Shown here piece by piece: positions 23,704 through 32,582 of a stretch of DNA of 35,201 nt. The notes under the pieces were generated by a model. It saw only the letters and a list, made by a program, of their open reading frames with translations. It was not told the DNA's origin and searched no databases. This DNA is from CAZIDL01 sp964537825 (GTDB lineage Bacteria; Bacteroidota; Bacteroidia; Flavobacteriales_D; CAYVSK01). The stretch's first letter is position 1. Each line of letters opens with the position of its first letter. A program made the position numbers and the translations under genes. The stretch covers positions 1 to 35,201 of the forward strand of contig CAZIDL010000023.1 of the NCBI GenBank assembly GCA_964537825.1. Direction: 5' to 3'.

Positions 23704-23716
23704 ATTTGTTCAAATT
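23704..23716 (-). promoter_or_regulatory. Third candidate operator copy, upstream of the MerR gene
   Basis: The plus strand reads ATTTGTTCAAATT, so the minus strand contains TTGAACAAAT, the same word as at 22518-22527, about 52 bp upstream of the regulator start. Relative to the sigma-promoter copies it is in the opposite orientation. It suggests autoregulation. Confidence 0.4.
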
Positions 23717-23767
23717 CAACTGAAAAAGCGGAAAGATCGAGGGATCCTTGTCAAAAGACCTGGAGCA

Positions 23768-24862
23768 TCATTCGATCACCACCTTCTTTCGGTACATCGC
23801 GTCGTTCGAAGAAGCAACGACCATGTATATGCCTGAAGGGATCTGCTCGTTAAGGTCGATCGCGGATATTACAGAACCGTTCTTTTCTGTAGGGATCAAT
23901 TTGGAATGGTACTTCTTTCCATGCACGTCCCTCAAAACGACCAGCACTTCTCCCTGGAACCCGTTCAACCGGAGACGCAACCCTTGAGAATGGGTTGTCG
24001 GATTCGGGTAGACCTTGAGGCTGTCCTTATCTCCTGCATGGCGGACCGCAACAGGTTCGCTCACTTCGCTTTCTCCATCGAAGTCGACTTGTTTCAACCG
24101 ATAATAAGATACCCCGACCTTCGGGTTCGGGTCATAAGCCTTGTAAGAATTTGGAGTAGTGCTCGTTCCTGCTCCCTCCACCTGCTCGATAGTGGTGAAG
24201 TTCTCTCCATCGGTCGACCGCTGAACCCGGAAGGAACGATTGTTCTTTTCCGTAGCGGTCCTCCATCGAAGGGCGATGCGGTCCCCATCGGCTTCAGCTT
24301 CGAAGAAAAGGAGCTGCACGGGCAACGGAACCCCTTGACTACAGGTACCCGAACCGGACCAATTGGAACAACCCGTACCCCCTAAGGTCAAGGTTCCGCT
24401 TCCGTCAGCCGTCGTATTTCCGCTCGCGGTAAGGTCCCCTTCAACCGTTGCTTCCCCGTCAACGGTGAAATTGGAATTGCCACTAAGATCAAGATCACCT
24501 TGAACTTCTAGGGAGCCTCCACTTTCCACGGTCAGATCACCGTCCCCGGTAATACCGGTGGAAGAGGTGACTTCCAGATGCCCCCCGGATTTGATCGTAA
24601 TGCTCCCGCTTCCCTGAATATCCAAAGGGTTACAACTACAAGTAACGGTATCGCTGATCACGATGTCCGAATTGACGGTACATCCCGGGTCATTGTTCTG
24701 ATCCCAAGTGGAGCTAGCCCCCCACATTCCATCCTGAACCGAGTTGTAAGTGTTCTGTGCAGTGCTCATTGCGGGTACGAAGAGCAACAAAAAAAGAAGG
24801 GAAGGGATAATAAAGGGGTTACGCTTCTTCTTGTCCTTCATAAGCTGGTCGCTTTTCATCAT
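23768..24862 (-). CDS. Secreted T9SS cargo protein with sorting domain
   Basis: A 364-residue protein with a signal peptide (FIIPSLLFLLLFVPAMSTAQ, cleaved near residue 36). Residues 40-165 form a low-complexity, Gly/Ser/Thr-rich repeat region with words like GGSLEVQGDLDLSG and TVEGDLTASGN, suggesting a small right-handed beta-helix. Residues 180-275 are a fibronectin-like module seen in many Bacteroidota secreted proteins (ALRWRTATEKNNRSFRVQRS, YYRLKQVDFDGESEVSE). The last 80 residues are a type A sorting domain, with VYPNPTTHSQG near its start and GIYMVVASSNDAMYRKKVVI at the end. That domain directs secretion through the type IX system and then cleavage or anchoring. It lies upstream of the MerR gene, divergent from uvrC. 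The biological role of the cargo is unknown. Confidence 0.85.
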   Translation of the reverse strand: MMKSDQLMKDKKKRNPFIIPSLLFLLLFVPAMSTAQNTYNSVQDGMWGASSTWDQNNDPGCTVNSDIVISDTVTCSCNPLDIQGSGSITIKSGGHLEVTSSTGITGDGDLTVESGGSLEVQGDLDLSGNSNFTVDGEATVEGDLTASGNTTADGSGTLTLGGTGCSNWSGSGTCSQGVPLPVQLLFFEAEADGDRIALRWRTATEKNNRSFRVQRSTDGENFTTIEQVEGAGTSTTPNSYKAYDPNPKVGVSYYRLKQVDFDGESEVSEPVAVRHAGDKDSLKVYPNPTTHSQGLRLRLNGFQGEVLVVLRDVHGKKYHSKLIPTEKNGSVISAIDLNEQIPSGIYMVVASSNDAMYRKKVVIE

Positions 24863-25013
24863 CGGGGTATGTTTTATTACGTAAAAACACGGAATCAGGT
24901 TCAGTATATCCTCGACTTTTTTACTTAATGATCATGAGGATCGCTTAGGCTTTTATACAGAACGGTGAACATCCCTTTCTTTCCTTCGTTCCATTTTTGG
25001 GCTCCGAAATACC

Positions 25014-26822
25014 ATGGAGAGCGAACTCTCGGAAAAGATCAAGGACCTACCCGAAGCGCCGGGTGTTTATCGTTTCCTGGACAGGGAAGGAACGATCCTG
25101 TACGTCGGAAAAGCAAAGTCGCTTCGAAAGCGGGTTTCCTCTTATTTCCAAAAGGAAGCGGATCATCGCGGCCGGACCGCTCTGATGGTGAAGCGCATCG
25201 CGGATCTCAGCTACATCATCGTCGACACCGAATACGAGGCTCTTCTGCTCGAGAACAGCTTGATCAAGAAATATCAACCGCGCTACAACGTGATGCTCAA
25301 GGATGACAAGACCTATCCTTGGATCTGCATCAAAAACGAACGCTTCCCCCGCGTCTTCCCTACCCGGAACCCTGTTCAGGACGGCTCGGAATATTACGGT
25401 CCCTACGCATCGGTCCGTATGATGAAAACCTTGTTGGACCTGATCCGTCAACTCTATCCGTTAAGGACCTGCCATTACGACCTTTCCGAAGAGAAGGTGC
25501 AGGCAGGCAAGTACCGGGAATGCCTGGAATATCACATCGGTAAATGCAAAGCCCCTTGCGTTGGAAAGCAAAGCGAAGCGGATTACAACGCATCGGTACG
25601 CCAGGTCCGGGACATTATCCGGGGCAACATTCAAAAGGTGATCAAACTGCTCAAGGCTGAGATGGAACAAGCGTCTTCGGAATACGAATTCGAGAAAGCA
25701 GCTTTGCTCAAAGAAAAGATCGATGATCTTGAGAATTATCGGGCCCGTTCCACGGTGGTCAGCCCCCGTATCCACAACGTCGATGTCCTTTCGATGGTGC
25801 CGGATGAAAAGCGAGCCTTTTTCAACTACATCCGCGTAAGCAACGGGGCGATCATCCAGTCCCACACGATGGAGCTAAAGAACAAGTACGGGGAGGATGA
25901 CGCCAAGCTCCTGGAAATGGCTCTAACAGAAATGCGACAGCGTTACGAGAGCGTTTCGAAGGAAGTGATCGTTCCTTTCGAACCCGAGACCGAGATCGAA
26001 GGGCTCCGCTTCAAAGTTCCTCAGCGGGGAGACAAGAAGAAACTGCTCGACCTCTCCTATCGAAATGCCCGCCACTACCAGCTTGAACAACACCGCCAGG
26101 ACGAAAAGAAAGACCCTTCGAAAAAGATCGACCGGAAACTCGATCAACTCAAGGATGATCTGAAGCTCGCCGAGCGCCCGGACCATATCGAATGCTTCGA
26201 TAACTCCAATATCCAGGGAGAAGAACCGGTCTCGGCCTGCGTGGTATTCCGCAGAGCCAAACCCTCCAAAAAGGAATACCGCTCCTTCAAGATCCGAAGC
26301 GTGGAAGGCCCGGACGATTTCGCATCGATGGAGGAGGCTGTTCATCGTCGCTACCGCAGGCTTTTGGACGAAGGGGAGGAACTGCCCCAGCTCCTGGTTA
26401 TCGACGGGGGCAAAGGGCAAATGCACGCAGCACTTAAAAGCCTGGAGCGATTGGGGCTCGAAGATCGACTTCCGCTTATTGGGATCGCCAAACGTTTGGA
26501 AGAGATCCACCGCCCGGGCGATCCCGTTCCCCTTTTTCTCGATAAACGCTCGGAATCCCTGAAGTTGATCCAACAGCTAAGGGACGAGGCCCATCGTTTC
26601 GGCGTAAAACACCATCGCAAACGTCGTCAGAAACGAACCCTCCATTCGGAGCTGACCGACATAGAGGGCGTAGGTGAAAAAACCGCCCAAAAGCTGATCG
26701 AGAATTTCCGTTCGGTAAAACGGATCAAAGACGCCTCTCCTGAAGCTTTGGAGGCGGTGGTTTCAAAACGGACCGCAGAAAAGGTGCTGGCTTATTTTTA
26801 TGGTGAGCGATCAGGAACATGA
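25014..26822 (+). CDS. uvrC: UvrABC system protein C
   Basis: A 602-residue nuclease that makes both incisions in nucleotide excision repair. The GIY-YIG domain (about residues 13-93) has GVY (17-19), YVG (30-32) and the catalytic glutamate E80 in ALLLENSLIK. Four cysteines, C153, C170, C178 and C182, have the layout of the UvrC iron-sulphur cluster. A UVR motif that binds UvrB spans about 203-240. The RNase H-like domain (about 390-545) begins HIECFDNSNIQGEEPVSACV and includes LVIDGGKGQMHAAL. Tandem helix-hairpin-helix motifs (LTDIEGVGEKTAQKLIENF) end the protein. Length matches the family. It stands alone, 31 bp before an unrelated barrel gene. Confidence 0.96.
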   Translation: MESELSEKIKDLPEAPGVYRFLDREGTILYVGKAKSLRKRVSSYFQKEADHRGRTALMVKRIADLSYIIVDTEYEALLLENSLIKKYQPRYNVMLKDDKTYPWICIKNERFPRVFPTRNPVQDGSEYYGPYASVRMMKTLLDLIRQLYPLRTCHYDLSEEKVQAGKYRECLEYHIGKCKAPCVGKQSEADYNASVRQVRDIIRGNIQKVIKLLKAEMEQASSEYEFEKAALLKEKIDDLENYRARSTVVSPRIHNVDVLSMVPDEKRAFFNYIRVSNGAIIQSHTMELKNKYGEDDAKLLEMALTEMRQRYESVSKEVIVPFEPETEIEGLRFKVPQRGDKKKLLDLSYRNARHYQLEQHRQDEKKDPSKKIDRKLDQLKDDLKLAERPDHIECFDNSNIQGEEPVSACVVFRRAKPSKKEYRSFKIRSVEGPDDFASMEEAVHRRYRRLLDEGEELPQLLVIDGGKGQMHAALKSLERLGLEDRLPLIGIAKRLEEIHRPGDPVPLFLDKRSESLKLIQQLRDEAHRFGVKHHRKRRQKRTLHSELTDIEGVGEKTAQKLIENFRSVKRIKDASPEALEAVVSKRTAEKVLAYFYGERSGT

Positions 26823-26853
26823 CAGCAGTTGAAAGACTTTATCTTCGTTCTCT

Positions 26854-27684
26854 ATGCTTTTTATGCTCTTAAGGACCCTTCTTTTCACATTTGCCATATT
26901 GCTTTCAGGTGAACTTTTCGCTCAAGGGGTGAGCGAAAGGGAGGAAGAGGACAAAAAGATCCAGGGTTTTGGAGTAAAAGTGGAATTGAGCAATACCACC
27001 ACCGGAGAATGGGATGGTAGAAGCCTCAAGCAGAAAAGCCTTTACCTGTTATCGGGGACTTACGAGAAGAAGAAGCACAAGTTGGGGGTGGGAGCGGTCT
27101 TCGGATATCCCCATATAGGGATGGCCAATGCGAATGAAGGGATCCAATGGGGTACGGGTGAACGTTTCACCTTCCAGGGCTTGGAAATGGAATACGGGAT
27201 CCGGATCAAGGAACTGGTCAAAAACTTGTTTTTGAGAGGAGGGTTTCGTTTCTTTTATCTGAAGGATGCCTTCAAAGCTAAAAAGGGGGAAAAGGATCCT
27301 ATTGAAAGAACCTATCCCTGGGATATGAAAGCTGAACGGCACAGCTTTCTCTTTGCCCCCTATGCTGACCTGGAATTCAAGCCGTTCCCTTGGCTTGTAT
27401 TGAACGGTGGGCTCCAGATGGTCCGGATGGGATATATCAAGGAAAATTCCACCATATCGGGAGAGGAAACTCAAAAAGGAAGGTTCGGAGCCCGAAATGA
27501 AAATATTATCAGCTCCACTTACCCGCATTTAGGCTTGTCCTATCAATTCTTATCCGCCCATGACCCTGCGCCCCGAGCTGTTCCGTTGGATGCTTCTCCT
27601 TTTGAGCATTCTCATGCTCAGTTCTTGTGCGACCGTTTTCAGGGGGATGCGGCAAGCGGTCGGGGTGAATACGGACCCTCCTGA
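26854..27684 (+). CDS. Outer-membrane barrel protein, probable stop-loss extension
   Basis: A 276-residue protein with a signal peptide (LLRTLLFTFAILLSGELFAQ, residues 5-24) and alternating beta-strand segments such as KHKLGVGAVFGYPHIGM and PWLVLNGGLQMVRMGYI. A natural barrel end is at YPHLGLSYQF (residues 223-232). The next codon, TTA at 27550, is one base from TAA, and the frame then runs on for 43 more residues that overlap the next gene by 125 bp in another frame. The extra tail (HDPAPRAVPLDASPFEHSHA and onward) does not look like barrel sequence. If the stop were at 27550-27552, 7 bp would separate the two genes, as expected for an operon. The function is unknown. Confidence 0.65.
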   Translation: MLFMLLRTLLFTFAILLSGELFAQGVSEREEEDKKIQGFGVKVELSNTTTGEWDGRSLKQKSLYLLSGTYEKKKHKLGVGAVFGYPHIGMANANEGIQWGTGERFTFQGLEMEYGIRIKELVKNLFLRGGFRFFYLKDAFKAKKGEKDPIERTYPWDMKAERHSFLFAPYADLEFKPFPWLVLNGGLQMVRMGYIKENSTISGEETQKGRFGARNENIISSTYPHLGLSYQFLSAHDPAPRAVPLDASPFEHSHAQFLCDRFQGDAASGRGEYGPS

Positions 27685-29803
27685 TGCTGAGGTCTATTAT
27701 GATGGGATCCCTGTTGATAGCGTGGCTCAAAAGGGGAAGGGGGCTGAAATGCTCCGGGGGGTGGACGGTCATAAGCTCCTCGTTCAGAAAGAGGGCTATC
27801 GAAGCCGTCTATGTACCCTGGAGCGCAAGCTTGATGCCGCTTTAATAATATTCAATCTTCCCCTTATCGGGCATTTGGTGGACGGAAGCACAGGTTCTTG
27901 GTATAACCAGAAGCCGGAGACTCTTAAGGTCTTGCTTGAAAAAAAGACGGATGGCCAAAAAGGGTACGAACCGGTCCCCTTTTCGCAGGATATAGCCACG
28001 GTCCAACGATCGGGCTCTGAGATCGGAGCTTTCAGAAAAAAAGGGTATTCCCGCTTTTTGGGGAAGGTCGGTAATGATCCCCTTTTCTTCTGGAAACGAG
28101 GGGAAGCCAAGGGAGTCCTGAGTCGTGTCGGACGTGAAGAACTAGCTCCAGAAAAAGAATGGAATGTGGAGTTCAGCAACGAGCTGGAAAAGGGATGGAT
28201 CCATCGGGCGGGCGATGAGGTATGGGCCTTTTCAAGCTCCTGGAAGGAGGAGCAGGAAACAAGCGATCTGATAATGGACCGATTCCGGGTGGGAAAGAAG
28301 AAGGTTGAATATTTAGGGAGCGAAAAGATCGGAACCTTTCCGGCAATCGATGATCCGGAAAACAGTACCGATCAGTGGACCCAATCTCTTGGAGGGGAAA
28401 TGCTGGCCTTTATGGGCGGGGAAAACTCCTCTGATAAGAAGCGGACCGAACTCTTTTTCTGGCGAGGAGATCTTGAGAACGGAAAGGCAGGGGAAGGAAA
28501 GAAAGTGCTATTGCCTTTCAGCCGTAGCAAAATGAAGAACGAGTCCTTCAAAGTGAATCCTGATGGGCGGATCTGGTTGTCATTTGACCTCTTTGGACTT
28601 CCTACCAAGGATTCGATGGGGACGAAATGGGAAGGGACTTTGAATCTTTCCGATCACTTTGAAGGAAAAGAAATGGCAGGTGATACCCTTTCTATGTTCT
28701 TGATAGTTCCCAAGGACCAGGAAAAAGCTATCTTAAAACCCGCTATTACGCCCGAGCAATTCAGCAAAATGAACGGGGTGGACTTTCCCTCCGAAAGGGA
28801 AGAGCACTTGACCAAATCGATGGATGAACGGGTCTGGACAGGAAAGAAATCGGTCTTTGGTCTTGATCATCAGGGCCGTCCTGTGATCTCTGGCATCTTC
28901 CTTGACACTTTACGGCCTTGGGGACTTTCTGGAACTTTTTATTTCCGCTTCGACCGAGAGGGGGAACTCCAGCGAACTCGGCTGGATTCGATATCGAAAA
29001 ATGTCGTTTACAGCGAATTCTCGAAGGACGAAAGGGCACAAAGGATCGAGCAGTGCGTCGAAGGAGATTCCACTTATTCACCCAGGATCGCTCACGCTCG
29101 ACCTTTTTCGAATGGGGGATGGCTCCTGGTCCTGGAAGATCGCTGGAGAGCAGTTGAAGATCCTTTCGGTCTTATCTATAGGCGCGCTTATTCGCCCACC
29201 GGTGCTCCTTCTACTAGCGCCAATGGAACGCCACGACCCGTATCCCACCCATCCCCAGCAATATCGCATGCTTATGGAGTGGAAGGTATGGGTGCCATGG
29301 CAGGTGGGGTTAATCGTTCGGAGGAGAGTGTGGAGCTTAAGGATCATATTCTTCTAAAATTCAACAAAGAGGGAAACCTAGAATGGGAGAAACGAATGAA
29401 AAGGATCCATCCCACCAACACCATTCTAGGGGACGGAGACCTGGAAAAGAATTGCCATGGCTTCCACCCCCTACCCAATGGTCCCTCTGATAGCCTCTTC
29501 TTTTTATACAATACGGTGAACGCGACTTTGAAGGAGCGGATCATCAATTACCGAACGCGCCTTCTTTCTGTGGCATCCGATGGCACGATCGAGCGGCAGA
29601 ACCTTCTTACGAACAAAGAAGAGGATGAGCTGGCTAAAACGGCCAAAATCCACGATAACGAAGGTTTTCGGGTAACAACAGCCCCAGGATGGCAATATTT
29701 ACCAGCAGCTCCTTTCGGAAGGGATCGCTTTCTGCTCCAGGGATACAACGGGTCGGCTTGCCGGTTTTTCCAATTGAATATCAAGGGGACGGAAAGCGAG
29801 TGA
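27560..29803 (+). CDS. Large lipoprotein of unknown function, PEGA-like N-terminus
   Basis: A 747-residue protein I do not recognise as a named family. The signal MLLLLSILMLSSC gives the lipidation site C23. The following segment, QAVGVNTDPPDAEVYYDGIP, resembles a PEGA surface-layer domain found after lipoprotein signals. A hydrophobic stretch near residues 95-108 follows. The remaining 600 residues have strands with W/Y-G patterns (for example EVWAFSSSW, GRIWLSFDLFGL, GWLLVLEDRW) that could fold as a propeller, broken by a Gly/Ser/Pro-rich insert near residues 552-590. The start at 27560 may be replaced by the ATG at 27590. It overlaps the barrel gene upstream by 125 bp if that gene has no earlier stop. 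Its surface location suggests a partner of that barrel; this is inference. Confidence 0.7.
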   Translation: MTLRPELFRWMLLLLSILMLSSCATVFRGMRQAVGVNTDPPDAEVYYDGIPVDSVAQKGKGAEMLRGVDGHKLLVQKEGYRSRLCTLERKLDAALIIFNLPLIGHLVDGSTGSWYNQKPETLKVLLEKKTDGQKGYEPVPFSQDIATVQRSGSEIGAFRKKGYSRFLGKVGNDPLFFWKRGEAKGVLSRVGREELAPEKEWNVEFSNELEKGWIHRAGDEVWAFSSSWKEEQETSDLIMDRFRVGKKKVEYLGSEKIGTFPAIDDPENSTDQWTQSLGGEMLAFMGGENSSDKKRTELFFWRGDLENGKAGEGKKVLLPFSRSKMKNESFKVNPDGRIWLSFDLFGLPTKDSMGTKWEGTLNLSDHFEGKEMAGDTLSMFLIVPKDQEKAILKPAITPEQFSKMNGVDFPSEREEHLTKSMDERVWTGKKSVFGLDHQGRPVISGIFLDTLRPWGLSGTFYFRFDREGELQRTRLDSISKNVVYSEFSKDERAQRIEQCVEGDSTYSPRIAHARPFSNGGWLLVLEDRWRAVEDPFGLIYRRAYSPTGAPSTSANGTPRPVSHPSPAISHAYGVEGMGAMAGGVNRSEESVELKDHILLKFNKEGNLEWEKRMKRIHPTNTILGDGDLEKNCHGFHPLPNGPSDSLFFLYNTVNATLKERIINYRTRLLSVASDGTIERQNLLTNKEEDELAKTAKIHDNEGFRVTTAPGWQYLPAAPFGRDRFLLQGYNGSACRFFQLNIKGTESE

Positions 29804-29843
29804 TGGAATAACCCTTAAAGGCGTAAAATAGAAAGATGAGACC

Positions 29844-29861
29844 CTCGGTAACTTACCCGAG
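29844..29861. repeat. Inverted repeat between convergent genes
   Basis: CTCGGTAA (29844-29851) and TTACC-C-GAG (29853-29861) form an imperfect inverted repeat between the lipoprotein and gpsA stop codons. It has no T-run on either side, so termination is uncertain. Confidence 0.35.
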
Positions 29862-29867
29862 AGCTCC

Positions 29868-30860
29868 CTAGGACAATCGCTCGCTCAAAGCCTCCATCTC
29901 ATCCTCAGGAGAACCGCCCTTGTAAAGGGTTCTGAAAACCGCATCCGTGATCGGCATGTCAACCCCGTAATGAGCGTTAAGGTCGTGGATGCACTTAACC
30001 GCATAATAACCCTCCGCGATCATCTGCATCTCCAGGCGGGCCGCTTTGATCGAATAACCCCGACCGATCATATTACCGAACATCCGATTGCGGCTGAACT
30101 GCGAATACGCTGTTACCAAAAGATCGCCCAGATAAGCCGAATCCTTTATATCCCGTTCCACTGGCTCCAGGTGGTCGAGGAAGCGTTCGATCTCCTTGAG
30201 GGCATTTGCGATAAGGACCGCCTGGAAGTTGTCCCCGTATCCAAGGCCGTTGCAGATCCCAGTGGCCAGGGAGATCACGTTCTTGAGCACAGCCGAATAT
30301 TCCGTACCGAGGATGTCCGTAGAGGTAACGGTCTTGATGAACGGCCCCTTCAGTAGTTCGGCCACTTCTTCAGCCCGCTTTTCATCCCTTGAAGCGATGG
30401 TCAGGTAAGAAAGCTTTTCCATTGCCACTTCCTCCGCGTGACTGGGCCCACAGATCACTCCGAACCGATCGTAAGGCAGCGCATAGTTTTGGTGGAGATA
30501 ATCGCCCACCACCGTATTGTCCTCAGGGACGATCCCTTTTATCGCAGATACCACGAAACGGGACCGTAACAGCTCGGGATCGACATTTTGCAGGGCATCG
30601 CTGAGAAAAGCCGCAGGGACCACGAGGATGAGCATATCCGCATCCCCGATGGCCTTCCCGGCATCGGTGTTCATCCGCAGCCGATCGACCGGAAGTTCGA
30701 CGCTGCTCAGATAACGAGGATTGTGATGATGCTCCTGGATATAGGCCAGAACCTCCTCATCGCGCATCCACCAGCCCACTTCACCATGATTCTCCGACAG
30801 GAGCTTCACAATGGCCGTAGCCCAACTTCCTCCCCCTATGACGGCTACGCGTTGGCTCAT
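29868..30860 (-). CDS. gpsA: NAD(P)H-dependent glycerol-3-phosphate dehydrogenase
   Basis: A 330-residue enzyme that makes sn-glycerol 3-phosphate from dihydroxyacetone phosphate for phospholipid synthesis. The nucleotide-binding loop is GGGSWATA (residues 9-16), with SAIKG (105-109) and CGPSHAEEVA (137-146) in the first domain. The catalytic lysine is K193 in AVLKNVISLA, followed by the GICNGLGYGDN segment. The length is normal for the family. Its ATG overlaps the lysS stop codon by 4 bp (30857-30860), so it is read from the lysS promoter. Confidence 0.95.
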   Translation of the reverse strand: MSQRVAVIGGGSWATAIVKLLSENHGEVGWWMRDEEVLAYIQEHHHNPRYLSSVELPVDRLRMNTDAGKAIGDADMLILVVPAAFLSDALQNVDPELLRSRFVVSAIKGIVPEDNTVVGDYLHQNYALPYDRFGVICGPSHAEEVAMEKLSYLTIASRDEKRAEEVAELLKGPFIKTVTSTDILGTEYSAVLKNVISLATGICNGLGYGDNFQAVLIANALKEIERFLDHLEPVERDIKDSAYLGDLLVTAYSQFSRNRMFGNMIGRGYSIKAARLEMQMIAEGYYAVKCIHDLNAHYGVDMPITDAVFRTLYKGGSPEDEMEALSERLS

Positions 30861-32413
30861 CGTTCGGAAGAGGAAGAGGCCGCCGTGACCTCTTCTTCAG
30901 CACCCTGCTCAGGCTTCATCTGTGGAAAGAAAAGAACCTCCTGGATGGAATGCGAATCGGTCAGGATCATCGCCAAACGGTCGATCCCAACACCTAACCC
31001 AGCGGTCGGAGGCATCCCGTACTCGATCGCGCGGAGGAAATCTTCGTCCAACTGCATCGCCTCTTCATCCCCTCTTTCTCCCATCTTGAGCTGTTCTTCA
31101 AAACGCTCCCGCTGATCGATGGGGTCGTTGAGCTCAGAGAAAGCATTACAGATCTCCTTGCCTGCACAGATCGCTTCGAAGCGTTCCACCACCCCTTCCT
31201 TTTCCCGGTGCTTTTTCGCAAGGGGGGACATCTCGATGGGGTAGTCCTGGATAAAGGTGGGTTGGATCAATTCCGGCTCGCACTTTTCACCGAATATCTC
31301 GTCGATGAGCTTGGCACGCCCCATGGAAGGATCCACCTCAACGTTCAGGTCCTTTGCCGTACGCTTTAATTGTTTTTCGTCCATTTCAGAGACATCGATG
31401 CCCGTATAGGCCTCGATGACCCCATAAAGGGTATAGCGCGTCCATGGGGTCTTGAAGTCGATGACCTGATCGCCGTAGCTCACCCGTGTGCTTCCGTGCA
31501 TTTCTTTCACGACCTGTTCGATCATGGTCTCCGTTAACTCCATCATCCACTCGTGGTCCTTGTACGCCACATAGAGTTCCATCTGAGTGAACTCGGGATT
31601 ATGGTACCGGCTCATCCCCTCGTTCCGGAAATCCTTGGCGAACTCGTAGACCCCATCGAAACCGCCGACGATAAGCCGCTTCAAATAGAGCTCGTTGGCG
31701 ATCCGCAAATAAAGCGGCATGTCGAGCGTGTTGTGGTGGGTCTTAAAAGGACGGGCCGCCGCGCCTCCGTAAAGCGGTTGCAGAATGGGCGTTTCGACCT
31801 CGAGGTAGCCCTGTCCGTTAAGGTAGTTCCGCATGCTGTTGATCATGCGGGTCCGTTGTACGAACTTCTGTCGCACTTCCGGATTGACCACCAGGTCAAC
31901 ATAGCGCTGGCGGTAACGCTGATCAGGGTCAGTGAAGGCATCGTAGACATTCCCTTCCTGATCGGACTTCACGATGGGGAGCGGACGGATCGATTTGCAG
32001 AGCAATTTCAACGCTTTCACGTGCACCGTCGTCTCCCCCACTTTGGTCTTGAAGGCCTCTCCTTTCACGCCGATGAAATCGCCGATGTCCAACAGCTTTT
32101 TGAAGACCTGGTTGTACATCGTCTTGTCCTCACCCGGGCAGATCTCATCGCGGTTCAGGTAAAGCTGGATGCGGCCGGAACTGTCCTGCAATTCCGCGAA
32201 GGAGGCTTTCCCCATGATCCGTTTGCTCATCAAGCGACCACCCAGGACCAGTTCGCCGAGCTTTTCGCCCTCCTCTTCATAGCGGTCCAGGACCTCCCGG
32301 GCCGTGATATCGACCGGAAAGCTTTCGGCTGGATAGGGATCGATCCCCAGCTCGCGGATCTTCTGCAGGTTCTCCCTCCGTACTTGCTCTTGTTCGCTCA
32401 ATTCAGGGCTCAT
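30857..32413 (-). CDS. lysS: Lysine--tRNA ligase (class II)
   Basis: A 518-residue LysRS from the ATG at 32413. The anticodon-binding OB fold covers about residues 55-142 (GGRLMSKRIMGKASFAELQD). The class II motif 2, FRNEGMSRYHNPEFTQME, is at 262-279, and motif 3, GLGVGIDRLAMIL, starts at 472. The end, SIQEVLFFPQMKPE, is typical of bacterial LysRS, followed by a short acidic/serine tail (EEEVTAASSSSER). The frame extends upstream to 32482, but a perfect -7 element at 32436-32443 lies inside that stretch, so the shorter start is chosen. It is coupled to gpsA by a 4-bp overlap. Confidence 0.96.
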   Translation of the reverse strand: MSPELSEQEQVRRENLQKIRELGIDPYPAESFPVDITAREVLDRYEEEGEKLGELVLGGRLMSKRIMGKASFAELQDSSGRIQLYLNRDEICPGEDKTMYNQVFKKLLDIGDFIGVKGEAFKTKVGETTVHVKALKLLCKSIRPLPIVKSDQEGNVYDAFTDPDQRYRQRYVDLVVNPEVRQKFVQRTRMINSMRNYLNGQGYLEVETPILQPLYGGAAARPFKTHHNTLDMPLYLRIANELYLKRLIVGGFDGVYEFAKDFRNEGMSRYHNPEFTQMELYVAYKDHEWMMELTETMIEQVVKEMHGSTRVSYGDQVIDFKTPWTRYTLYGVIEAYTGIDVSEMDEKQLKRTAKDLNVEVDPSMGRAKLIDEIFGEKCEPELIQPTFIQDYPIEMSPLAKKHREKEGVVERFEAICAGKEICNAFSELNDPIDQRERFEEQLKMGERGDEEAMQLDEDFLRAIEYGMPPTAGLGVGIDRLAMILTDSHSIQEVLFFPQMKPEQGAEEEVTAASSSSER

Positions 32414-32435
32414 GAGGCTGTTCTTGAATGCTCCG

Positions 32436-32443
32436 CAAAGGTA
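32436..32443 (-). promoter_or_regulatory. Candidate promoter -7 element for lysS-gpsA
   Basis: The minus strand reads TACCTTTG (32443-32436), a perfect TAnnTTTG, 22 bp upstream of the lysS ATG at 32413. At the 19-bp spacing the triplet is TTT rather than TTG. Confidence 0.6.
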
Positions 32444-32582
32444 ACCGCTTTCCAATAAAAAGAAATTAGCAGAGCCATCCAACCCAAAACCAACTTATGA
32501 AGAAGAACGTCCTCTAGAAACCTTGCTGTTGGCCTATTGGCAAATTGAACGTTCCGGCTTTTGGCCCCTCGCTCTTTCCATT

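Noticed and set aside
31553..32458. 301-residue plus-strand frame opposite lysS
   Set aside because: It is antisense to lysS, where the class II motifs are intact. The length comes from codon bias and it has no recognisable motif.
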